A stretch of 64,000 bases of DNA from contig NZ_FNVF01000001.1 of NCBI RefSeq assembly GCF_900107975.1, positions 230,311 to 294,310 on the forward strand. Reading direction: 5' to 3'. How positions within the stretch are numbered: position 1 is the first letter of the stretch; each line of letters starts with the position of its first letter. Under the pieces are notes generated by a model. That model made no database searches. It was not told the origin of the DNA and saw only the letters and a program-made list of their open reading frames with translations. This DNA comes from Paenibacillus sp. UNC499MF. GTDB taxonomy: Bacteria; Bacillota; Bacilli; Paenibacillales; NBRC-103111. Made by a program: the position numbers and the translations under genes. Of this stretch, positions 34,201 through 41,302 are shown piece after piece.

Positions 34201-36077
34201 ACACCGGAGGCGACCTAGGGACCGCCCGGGCGCTGGGCGAGCAGGAAGACGTCGTGCGGATCATGTCCATCCACAAGAGTAAAGGACTCGAGTTTCCGGT
34301 CGTTTTCGTGGCCGGACTCGGCAAAATGTTCAACCAGCGCGACCTGCTCGATCCGTTCCTGATCCACAAGGAACTGGGCTTCGGTCCGCGCTTTGTGGAT
34401 ACGGAGCTGCGGGTCGGCTATCCGACTCTTCCGCAGCTTGCGATCCGGCGCAGGATGCGCATCGAGACGCTGGCCGAGGAGCTTCGCGTCCTGTATGTGG
34501 CGCTGACCCGGGCCCGGGAGAAGCTGTTCCTGCTCGGAACGGTCCGCTCGCTGGACAAGCAGCTCCAGGGCTGGGGCAGGCACCTGGAGAAGAACGGCTG
34601 GGCGCTTCCGGATGACGAAGTGGCGCGTGCGCGAAGCTACATGGACTGGCTGGGGCCGGCTCTCATGCGGCACAAGGATGCGTCTTTGTGGAGAGAGAAG
34701 GCCGGGCTTCTGGAACACAATCCGCCGGCGCTGGCGGCTGACGGCTCCAAGTGGAGTTTTGAAGTGATTGCGCCCGAGGAGCTGGCGGCTATGGGCAAAG
34801 CCGACGAATCCGTCACGATTCAGGCGGACCGGATGGAGGCGCTGAAGCACCTGAACAAGGTGCCGACTTTTACCGGGGAATGGGACGTTGCGCTTGCGAA
34901 ATCGCTGTCGTGGACGTATCCGTTTGCCCAGGCGACCGCTTACTTTTCCAAAACGTCCGTATCCGAGCTGAAAAGACAGGCAGACCGTACGACGGCTTCC
35001 GATCACGAAGAAATTCCGTCGGCCGAGCTGCTGCCGGCAACGGGGAGCGGACTTATACTGCCGACCCGGCTGCTGAAAATGGCGGGAGCGGCGGAAGCTT
35101 CGCGGCTGAACGGGGAGCACTCGCCCGGTACGCCTGCTTTTCCAGGCGATACGGAAGGGAACCGTACCGGAGGGAATTCTCTTATCCGTCTGACGACGTT
35201 TATGGACGGACCTGCGCTTATAGGGGCGGCAGAACGGCGTGAGCGGGAAGCGGCAGAAACGTGGGACGCACAGGAGCCGCAAGAGACGCGGGATGCGCAA
35301 GACATGCAAGACACGCGGGATACGCAAGCGGCAGGAAACATGCAGGGCCGGGAAAGGCCGCAGCTCACACAAGCGGCATGGAACGCGCAGGAATCGCAAT
35401 CGGCAGAGGACACTCAAGCATCTAGCGAGCCGTTTGATCCTCCCGATGAAGCAGACGGCGAAGCTGCGTCCGGTGCTGCTATACCGGGTACGCCTTCGGC
35501 CGCTTCCTCGGCAAGAACGTCGCTTCTGAGACGTCCCCGTTTTATGGAGGAGAAGAAATTGACCTCTGCGGAACGGGGAACCGTTTATCACGCCGTCATG
35601 CAGCATATGCCGCTGAAGGAAGTGACTCCGGCGGCGGTGGAAGCTGTCATCCGGGAGATGACCGATAAGGAACTGCTTACCCCGGCTCAGGCGAGAGCGG
35701 TGGATGCGGAGATCCTTGCGGGCTTTTTCCGGACGGATATCGGCTCGAAGCTTGCCGCCTCTACCCGGGTATGGCGTGAAGTGCCCTTCAGCCTGGGGCT
35801 TCCGGCCGGCCGTGTCTACCCGAATGCGGATGCGTCGACCCGCCAGGAAACGGTGCTTGTGCAGGGCGTGATCGACTGCCTGTTCGAATATGACGGCCAC
35901 CTGATCATGCTCGATTACAAGACGGACCGCGTTAAAGGCACAGGCCTTGAAGCGCTGCGCGAAAGATACCGGATTCAGCTCGGATTGTACGGGCAGGCGG
36001 TGGAAAAAATCTGGAAGCGCAAGCTTGCGGGAACGTACCTGTTTTTCTTTGACGGCGGGCATGTGGTGGAAATTTGA
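31296..36077 (+). CDS. addA: Helicase-exonuclease AddAB subunit AddA, with large insertions
   Basis: AddA combines a UvrD-type 3'-5' helicase with a C-terminal RecB-type nuclease. Walker A AAAAGSGKT is at about 31-39, helicase motif II LLDEYQDTN near 552, DVKQSIYRFR near 587, and the nuclease motif LIMLDYKTD has Asp1540 and Lys1542. The protein has 1593 residues against about 1230 in Bacillus subtilis. The excess lies in low-complexity insertions: residues 230-363 (Ala/Glu/Ser/Thr), about 690-725 (Glu-rich) and about 1229-1411, which includes Gln/Asp/Arg/Thr repeats of the type ETRDAQDMQDTRDTQ. Helicase and nuclease motifs remain intact, so the enzyme should be active. Confidence 0.96.
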   Translation: MTTTPRTKPPGSTWTDEQWDAIALRGQNMLVAAAAGSGKTAVLVERIIRRISDEAAPLDVDRLLVATFTKAAAAEMKQRIREALEKELTAHPDSQHLKRQLALMGRASVTTLHSFCLEVIRRHYSLIRLDPGFRIANETEAELMRHDQLEEMMEQYYGESGEDSPFWRLVDTFGGERSDVPLHLLIQKLYDESRSHPWPEHWLREMANMFGPKNYELITGSDASGEDERTAALAEVSEGYAEAAAAVDAAANSATAGTTEQAASATEVEPVQHPAAERTHPDDPGGRETTERMAAERAETSAALESEGLTQELVPEAAATGAASSAGIEGSESEGAESALAADNKVNAGRSENEGEGAGASAEFWLKGLTDDVRLELQGTAELLKQALEITAQPGGPLPYATAVQDDLTMVEGLADIAGNYPWEILFRAFQSVSFGKLKPCKKDEVDPQLQEQVKQLRSRAKERITSLQEELFGRPPEKFLEETREMAPVIHALVDLVIDFGGRYSKAKAAKGLVDFADLEHFCLRILRAEESAPDHLVPSRAALEYREQFAEVLLDEYQDTNRVQEAIVELIAEPLPGNRFMVGDVKQSIYRFRLAEPGLFLEKYKSFTGDGRGPGRRIDLARNFRSRAEVVDAVNFIFRQIMNEGVGDIAYDERAELVNGASYPAAEGQNLSVEMMLIDRAAAAQASAGDETDGEEAAGEIPAEEQEGEPGGILEGQELETAQMEARAIARKIRAMLEPQDGQPYLVYDKRSGSMRPATYRDLVILLRATQQWSPIFIEELRQLGIPAYADLNTGYFTATEVEVMLSLLKVIDNPYQDVPLAGVLRSPIVGLTADELASLRISGKNIPFYEAVRAYAQGSRPPGNADGGNGLGDAAEWKPDEELRGKIADFLRRLEEWRSEARQGALARLIWKVYGDTGYFDFVGAMPGGQQRQANLRALYDRARQYENTSLRGLFRFLRFIERMKDTGGDLGTARALGEQEDVVRIMSIHKSKGLEFPVVFVAGLGKMFNQRDLLDPFLIHKELGFGPRFVDTELRVGYPTLPQLAIRRRMRIETLAEELRVLYVALTRAREKLFLLGTVRSLDKQLQGWGRHLEKNGWALPDDEVARARSYMDWLGPALMRHKDASLWREKAGLLEHNPPALAADGSKWSFEVIAPEELAAMGKADESVTIQADRMEALKHLNKVPTFTGEWDVALAKSLSWTYPFAQATAYFSKTSVSELKRQADRTTASDHEEIPSAELLPATGSGLILPTRLLKMAGAAEASRLNGEHSPGTPAFPGDTEGNRTGGNSLIRLTTFMDGPALIGAAERREREAAETWDAQEPQETRDAQDMQDTRDTQAAGNMQGRERPQLTQAAWNAQESQSAEDTQASSEPFDPPDEADGEAASGAAIPGTPSAASSARTSLLRRPRFMEEKKLTSAERGTVYHAVMQHMPLKEVTPAAVEAVIREMTDKELLTPAQARAVDAEILAGFFRTDIGSKLAASTRVWREVPFSLGLPAGRVYPNADASTRQETVLVQGVIDCLFEYDGHLIMLDYKTDRVKGTGLEALRERYRIQLGLYGQAVEKIWKRKLAGTYLFFFDGGHVVEI

Positions 36078-36085
36078 ACGAAAGA

Positions 36086-36126
36086 GGCCGGACGAGCCGC
36101 TCGGTAAGGGCGGACCGGCCGTTTTT
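36086..36126 (+). terminator. Weak terminator-like hairpin after addA
   Basis: GGCCGG (36086-36091) pairs with CCGGCC (36115-36120), followed by GTTTTT. A TACAAT at 36130-36135 could be an internal -10 for sbcD. Confidence 0.45.
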
Positions 36127-36155
36127 ACAGATACAATCAGATTTGGGGGATAGGT

Positions 36156-37343
36156 ATGCGCATACTGCACACCGGTGACTGGCACCTGGGGAGAACCCTG
36201 GAAGGACGGAGCCGGTTCGAGGAACAGGTTGCTTTTGTGGACGAACTCGTCCGTATTGTCAGAGAAGGGAACATCGATCTCGTGCTGCTGGCGGGAGACG
36301 TGTATGACACCGTCAATCCGCCCGCCGCTGCGGAGCAGCTTTTTTATGACGCCGTGTCCAGGCTGGCCGAGGACGGACGCAGGGAGGTGGTCGTCATTTC
36401 GGGCAACCACGATCATCCCGACCGTCTGGGGGCGTCCTCCCCGATTGCCAAGGCGCAGGGGATTACCCTGATCGGGCTGCCGAAAGAGGGCCTCATGGAG
36501 ATCGGAATTCCGAGAACCGGGGAAAAGGCCAAGCTGTTTGCGCTGCCGTATCCGTCCGAGTCGAGGCTGGGCGAATTGCTCAGCGACGACGCCGGAGAAG
36601 AAGTGCTCAGGAAAGCTTACTCCGAGCGGGTAGGCGAGCTGGTCAAGGCTCAAACGGCGGGCTTTCGTCCCGACACCGTGAACCTGATCATGAGCCACAT
36701 CTACGTGCTGGGAGGAAAAGAAAGCGAATCGGAGCGTCCGATTCAGGTCGGCGGCGCGTACACGGTCGATACGTCGGCACTCGATGTCGGCGCGCAGTAT
36801 GTGGCGCTCGGCCACCTGCATCGTCCGCAGACGCTTAAAGCGCAGAGCCCTATCCGCTACTGCGGTTCTCCGCTTGCCTACAGCTTTTCCGAAGCGGGAC
36901 AAGCCAAATCGCTGACCGTTCTGGACGTCAAGCCCGGGGAACCGGCCTCGATCGAAGAAATTTATTTGACCTCCGGCCGCCCGCTGGTGAACTGGAAAGC
37001 AAAGGAAGGGCTGGCGGAGGTGCACCGCTGGCTGGACGAAGGCCGGGACGCGAACGCGTGGATCGACCTGGAAATTCATATCGCGGAAGCGATGTCTCTG
37101 CACGACATTCAAGCCCTGCGCAAGGCGCACGGCGGGTTTATCCATATCAAACCGGTCTATCCGCAGCGGCAGCCGGCCGAGGAAGAAGCCGCCGCACTGT
37201 CGAGCGCGGGTCTGCCGGTGGATGAGCTGTTCCGCCGTTTCTACGAGCGGCAGACGGGCGGAGCCAAGCCCGAGCCCGAGCTCGTGCAGCTCTTCATGGA
37301 GCTGCTGCAGGATCATTCGGACGGCCCGGAGCAGGCCGAATAA
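36156..37343 (+). CDS. sbcD: Exonuclease SbcD (Mre11 homologue)
   Basis: SbcD (395 residues) is the Mn-dependent nuclease subunit of SbcCD, which opens hairpins and protein-blocked DNA ends. The phosphoesterase metal motifs are all visible: ILHTGDWHLGRTL, LLAGDVYDTVNP, VVISGNHDHPDRL, IMSHIYVLGG and ALGHLHRPQ. GGGGGATAGGT precedes the ATG. It follows addA after 78 bases and is followed by sbcC after 15, so the break-repair genes form one cluster. Confidence 0.96.
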   Translation: MRILHTGDWHLGRTLEGRSRFEEQVAFVDELVRIVREGNIDLVLLAGDVYDTVNPPAAAEQLFYDAVSRLAEDGRREVVVISGNHDHPDRLGASSPIAKAQGITLIGLPKEGLMEIGIPRTGEKAKLFALPYPSESRLGELLSDDAGEEVLRKAYSERVGELVKAQTAGFRPDTVNLIMSHIYVLGGKESESERPIQVGGAYTVDTSALDVGAQYVALGHLHRPQTLKAQSPIRYCGSPLAYSFSEAGQAKSLTVLDVKPGEPASIEEIYLTSGRPLVNWKAKEGLAEVHRWLDEGRDANAWIDLEIHIAEAMSLHDIQALRKAHGGFIHIKPVYPQRQPAEEEAAALSSAGLPVDELFRRFYERQTGGAKPEPELVQLFMELLQDHSDGPEQAE

Positions 37344-37358
37344 AGGGAGGCGAAACGT

Positions 37359-40300
37359 ATGCGTCCGATACGGCTGCAAATATCCGGTCTGCAAAGCTAC
37401 CGGGAAACACAGGAAATCGATTTTACACAATTGTGCGATGCCGGCGTGTTCGGTATTTTCGGGCCGACGGGAAGCGGAAAATCTTCTATTCTGGATGCCC
37501 TGACGCTGGCGCTCTACGGCAAAGTCGAACGGGCTTCCGGGGGTACGCAGGGGATCATGAATCATGCCGAAAATACGCTGGCGGTCTCGTTCACTTTCGA
37601 ACTCAGCCATCCGGCAGGCGCCGTCCGGTACCGGGTGGACCGGCAGTTCAAGAGAGGATCGGACGTTTCGGTCACGAATACCGTGAGCCGTTTTGTCGAA
37701 CTCAGCGGGGAGGAGCCGGTCGTTCTGGCCGATAAATCCACGGACGTGACCAGCCGGGTCCACCAGGTGCTCGGCTTGTCCATGCAGGATTTTACCCGCG
37801 CCGTGGTGCTTCCCCAGGGAAAGTTCGCCGAATTCCTTTCGCTGACCGGCAAAGACCGGCGGCAGATGCTTCAGCGGCTGTTCCATCTCGAAGCCTACGG
37901 AGATCATCTCAGCGCCCGTGTAAGCGGCAGGCTGAAAGAAGCCGACGGCCTGCTTAAACAGATCGCCGCCGAGCAGCAGGGGCTGGGGGACGCGTCCGAA
38001 GAGGCGCTTGCCGGGGCCGCCGAAAGGCTGAAGGAAGCGTCCGGGCATGCCGCCGTCCAGCGCAAGCTTTTTCAGCAGGCGTCCGCCCGCTACGAAGAGA
38101 TGAAGCAAATTTTAAGCGTGCAAAAGGAAGAACGGCAGACGGAGCTGGAACTCCGCAAAACCGAGGAGGAAGAGTCCGGAATCCGGCGGCGCGAAGAGAG
38201 TCTGAAGCGTGCGGAGGAAGCCGAGAAACTGCGTCCTTACGTCGAGCATGCGGAAACTTCAGCCAAAGCCGAGGCGGAGCATCGCGGACGGATCGCTCAG
38301 GCAAGGGAACGGTCTCTTCAGGCCGAAGTCAAGCTAGACACGGCCCTGCAGGCGTCCGAGATTGCACGGCAGGAGCTGGCTGATCGTGAGGAGCCGCTGC
38401 TGATCCGGCTGGAGCATTTGAACCAGGCCCTGGAGCAGGAGCGCCAGCTTGCCGATCTGCACAAGCAGTGCGACGGGCTCAAAGCGAGCGAGGAACAGCT
38501 GTCAGCGCAGCTTTCCGCTGTGAAAGAGGCGTTCCGGAAGGAACAGGAAACGAAGGAAAAAGCGCTGGGCAAACAAGCGGAGCTGAAAGAAGCGCTGAAA
38601 AAAGTGGAAGTCGGCTACGAACAGCGCAGCCTTCTCCAGGAAGCGTGGGACGCCAAAAAGGAGTTGGATATGCAGAAGCGCCAGCTCCGGGAACTCCGGC
38701 AGGAGAGCGGCGACAGACGCCGGACGATGGAGGCCGGAGAGCGCGAGCTTGCGGCCCGCGCGGGGGAACTTACCGCATGGACGGAGCATTTTGCCCGCTG
38801 GCTCGGCGAACTCGGCGCCGGACGGACAGAAGCCCGGGAGCTGCGTAAACAGCTGGCGGAGCAGGAAGAAGCGGCGGCCGGGCTGCTCCGGGTCCGCAAA
38901 CGGGAAGACCGTGAGCGCGAGCTTCGGAATCTGGCCGGAAAGCTGGCTCATGAGCTGCATGAGGGGCAGCCCTGCCCCGTGTGCGGGGCTTTGGAGCATC
39001 CGGCTCCATACCGTGAAGCTGAGGACGAAGCGGACCCGGCATCTCCTGGCGCAGAAGAGTGCGAGTCGCTCCTTCGCGCCATCCGTGAAGCGGAATTGGC
39101 GGCGGATCGTCACGTCTTTGGGCTCGACAGTCTCGCCAAGCGGGCGCTTGAGCACGAACGTGCCGGGGCGCATGATCCTCAGACCGCCGTTTTCGGAGCC
39201 GAAACCGAATCCGCGGACGAAACCGGCCATGCGGCAGCGGAAGCTGTCCGCATGCTCGCTGAAGCGGCTGCGGGGGTTCAAGCTGGGCTGGAGCTTCTGC
39301 CGGAAGCGTACCTAGCAGGTTCCGCGGGCCGGGTCGGGCGAGACGGCAGCAACGAAACGTCTGTCACAGCGGGCACAGCGGCGGCAGAGAGCGGCGCGGC
39401 CGGCGAAGAAGCCGGAATTTCCGCCGGGGAGGCTTTGCGGCAATTGGCCGGGTTCAAGCGTCTGGAAGCGGAAACCGGACGTATGGGCCGCTTGGCGGCA
39501 GAACTCGAAGCCGGCTTCCAGGCCCTTCTGAAACGGCTGAAGCCGCTTGAAGCGGGCATGCAGGCCGCCGGGGCCGAGCTGCGCACGCAGCGCGCGGCCC
39601 TGCAGGCCGAAGAAGCCAAAGCGCAGGCGCTGGAGCAAAGCATCCGCGGACGGGAAGAAGCCTGGCAGCGGCAGTTCGGCGCCAAAGGCCTGGAGCTGGA
39701 TGCCGTAGAGGCGCGCCTGAAGCGGCTGAACGAGCAGGAGCGCCAGGCGGAAGAGCTGCGCGGCCGCATCGAGAAGAGCATCCCGTTCATCGACGGGGTG
39801 CTCGCCAAGATCGAACAGCTCCGCACCGAGGCGGCGGAGCTCGACAAAACCGCCCTGCAGCTTGCGACGAAGCTGCAGGGACTGTCCCAGCTCGCCGCCG
39901 AGAAGGCGCAGCAGCTGCACGACCGCGTCGGCGACGAGCCGGTGCCGCGTCAGATCGCGGCGGCTCAAGCCGAGCTCGACGTGCTGCGCGGCCGCGCGGG
40001 TCAGACCCGGCTCGCGCACGAGCAGGCCCGCCGCGAGCAGCAGGAGGCGGCCCAGGCGCTCAGCGCCGCCGAACAGGCCGCCGCTTCCGCCGCCGGGCAG
40101 CTCTCCGAAGCGCTGGAGCGGCTCGAACGCGCGCTGGAGGCGTCCTCTTTCGCGGACGCTGAAGCCGTGCGGGGCGCGTACGTCGCCGAAGCGCAGCGCG
40201 CCGAGTGGAGCGCGGAGGCGCGGCGTCACCGCGAGCGCGAGCAGACGCTCCGCTCCCGGCTCGCGCAGCTGCGCGAGCAGCTTGCCGGGCGGACGGTCAG

Positions 40301-40976
40301 CGAAGCCGACTGGACCGGCATGCTGGTCGAGCTGCGCGAAGCCCAGGAGCGCGACGAAGCCGCGCTGGCGGTCCGCGCCAAAGCCGAACGCGACTGTGAG
40401 GAGCTGCAGGCGAAGCACGAGCAGTGGCGCCGGCTGGAAGAGCGGCGCAGCGCGCAGCAGACCTTGCACGGACGGCTGGCGAAGCTGCAGTCCGTGCTGA
40501 AAGCGAACGCCTTCGTCGAGTTCCTCGCGGAGGAGCAGCTGATGCAGGTGAGCCGGGCCGCTTCACAGCGGCTCGGGCAGCTCACCCGCCAGCGCTACGC
40601 GATCGAGGTAGACTCCGGCGGCGGCTTCGTGATCCGCGATGACGGCTCCGGCGGAGTGAAGCGCCCGGTCGGCACGCTGTCCGGGGGCGAAACGTTCCTG
40701 ACGTCGCTTGCCCTCGCGCTCGCTTTGTCGGCGCAGATCCAGCTCAAGGGCGAAGTTCCGCTGGAGTTTTTCTTCCTGGACGAAGGGTTCGGTACCTTGG
40801 ACCAGGATCTGCTCGATATGGTAGTCACTTCCCTGGAGAAGCTTCACATGGACCGGCTCGCGGTCGGCGTTATTTCGCACGTGCCGGAGCTGAGGGCCCG
40901 GCTGCCGCGCAAGCTGATCGTCGAGCCCGCCGAGCCGTCCGGCCGCGGCAGCCGGGTAAGGCTGGAGCTGCTGTAA
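37359..40976 (+). CDS. sbcC: Exonuclease subunit SbcC (Rad50 homologue)
   Basis: SbcC (1205 residues) is the SMC-like ATPase of SbcCD. Walker A GPTGSGKS begins at residue 35; two long coiled coils flank the zinc hook QPCPVCGALEHP (Cys539, Cys542); the C-terminus has the ABC signature TLSGGETFLTSLALAL and Walker B FFLDEGFGTLD. The second coiled coil is encoded by especially GC-rich DNA (about 39580-40480) with many Glu, Arg, Gln and Ala codons. AAAGGGAGG precedes the ATG. It ends the addB-addA-sbcD-sbcC cluster. Confidence 0.96.
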   Translation: MRPIRLQISGLQSYRETQEIDFTQLCDAGVFGIFGPTGSGKSSILDALTLALYGKVERASGGTQGIMNHAENTLAVSFTFELSHPAGAVRYRVDRQFKRGSDVSVTNTVSRFVELSGEEPVVLADKSTDVTSRVHQVLGLSMQDFTRAVVLPQGKFAEFLSLTGKDRRQMLQRLFHLEAYGDHLSARVSGRLKEADGLLKQIAAEQQGLGDASEEALAGAAERLKEASGHAAVQRKLFQQASARYEEMKQILSVQKEERQTELELRKTEEEESGIRRREESLKRAEEAEKLRPYVEHAETSAKAEAEHRGRIAQARERSLQAEVKLDTALQASEIARQELADREEPLLIRLEHLNQALEQERQLADLHKQCDGLKASEEQLSAQLSAVKEAFRKEQETKEKALGKQAELKEALKKVEVGYEQRSLLQEAWDAKKELDMQKRQLRELRQESGDRRRTMEAGERELAARAGELTAWTEHFARWLGELGAGRTEARELRKQLAEQEEAAAGLLRVRKREDRERELRNLAGKLAHELHEGQPCPVCGALEHPAPYREAEDEADPASPGAEECESLLRAIREAELAADRHVFGLDSLAKRALEHERAGAHDPQTAVFGAETESADETGHAAAEAVRMLAEAAAGVQAGLELLPEAYLAGSAGRVGRDGSNETSVTAGTAAAESGAAGEEAGISAGEALRQLAGFKRLEAETGRMGRLAAELEAGFQALLKRLKPLEAGMQAAGAELRTQRAALQAEEAKAQALEQSIRGREEAWQRQFGAKGLELDAVEARLKRLNEQERQAEELRGRIEKSIPFIDGVLAKIEQLRTEAAELDKTALQLATKLQGLSQLAAEKAQQLHDRVGDEPVPRQIAAAQAELDVLRGRAGQTRLAHEQARREQQEAAQALSAAEQAAASAAGQLSEALERLERALEASSFADAEAVRGAYVAEAQRAEWSAEARRHREREQTLRSRLAQLREQLAGRTVSEADWTGMLVELREAQERDEAALAVRAKAERDCEELQAKHEQWRRLEERRSAQQTLHGRLAKLQSVLKANAFVEFLAEEQLMQVSRAASQRLGQLTRQRYAIEVDSGGGFVIRDDGSGGVKRPVGTLSGGETFLTSLALALALSAQIQLKGEVPLEFFFLDEGFGTLDQDLLDMVVTSLEKLHMDRLAVGVISHVPELRARLPRKLIVEPAEPSGRGSRVRLELL

Positions 40977-41090
40977 GGCCGGAGAATCCGCAAGCGGCCG
41001 CACTCCGGGATCCTGCCCGCGTTTTCAGGCTCGGGGGAACGCCCTTTTAAAAAATAACGGCATTCCGGTTTGTTTAAGAAACCGGCCAAG

Positions 41091-41132
41091 AAAGCACATT
41101 CCCCGTTTAACGGTGCGAGTGTGCTTTTTTTT
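41091..41132 (+). terminator. Terminator after sbcC
   Basis: AAAGCACA (41091-41098) with TGTGCTTT (41120-41127), then T-rich sequence. Confidence 0.85.
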
Positions 41133-41193
41133 GCAGGAAAGGCAGGGGCTGTTCACGTTTCATTCAAGCGATGTTCACATCATCTTCGTGTCC

Positions 41194-41209
41194 TGTGACT
41201 TTTCTCACA
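41194..41209 (+). promoter_or_regulatory. Fnr box of the nir operon
   Basis: TGTGA-N6-TCACA, a perfect match to the Bacillus Fnr/Crp-type site. The -10 TATACT lies at 41232-41237, so with a start near 41244 the box is centred about -42, the position for class II activation. The cognate regulator gene fnr lies 4 kb downstream. Confidence 0.85.
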
Positions 41210-41231
41210 TCTGCCGGGTATGGAAGCCGTT

Positions 41232-41237
41232 TATACT
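41232..41237 (+). promoter_or_regulatory. -10 element of the nir promoter
   Basis: TATACT, 22 bp after the Fnr box. No SigA -35 is seen, as expected for an activator-dependent promoter. Confidence 0.7.
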
Positions 41238-41241
41238 AAGT

Positions 41242-41267
41242 ATGTGCTTAATTTCACAAATGAAATT
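41242..41267 (+). promoter_or_regulatory. Palindromes at the nir transcription start; possible Rex site
   Basis: ATGTGCT-N4-TTCACAA (41242-41259) matches 11 of 14 positions of the Rex consensus TTGTGAA-N4-TTCACAA and covers the predicted start. It overlaps a perfect palindrome AATTTCA-N4-TGAAATT (41250-41267). Either may be an operator; Rex is the best guess but is not proven. Confidence 0.4.
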
Positions 41268-41302
41268 CTTCAAAGATCGATCAAGGCAGGGGGCGTTAGA
41301 CT

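Noticed and set aside
34215..38108. 1297-codon open frame on the minus strand opposite addA, sbcD and sbcC
   Set aside because: It spans three well-supported genes, has Arg/His/Leu-rich composition typical of antisense frames, and no ribosome site.
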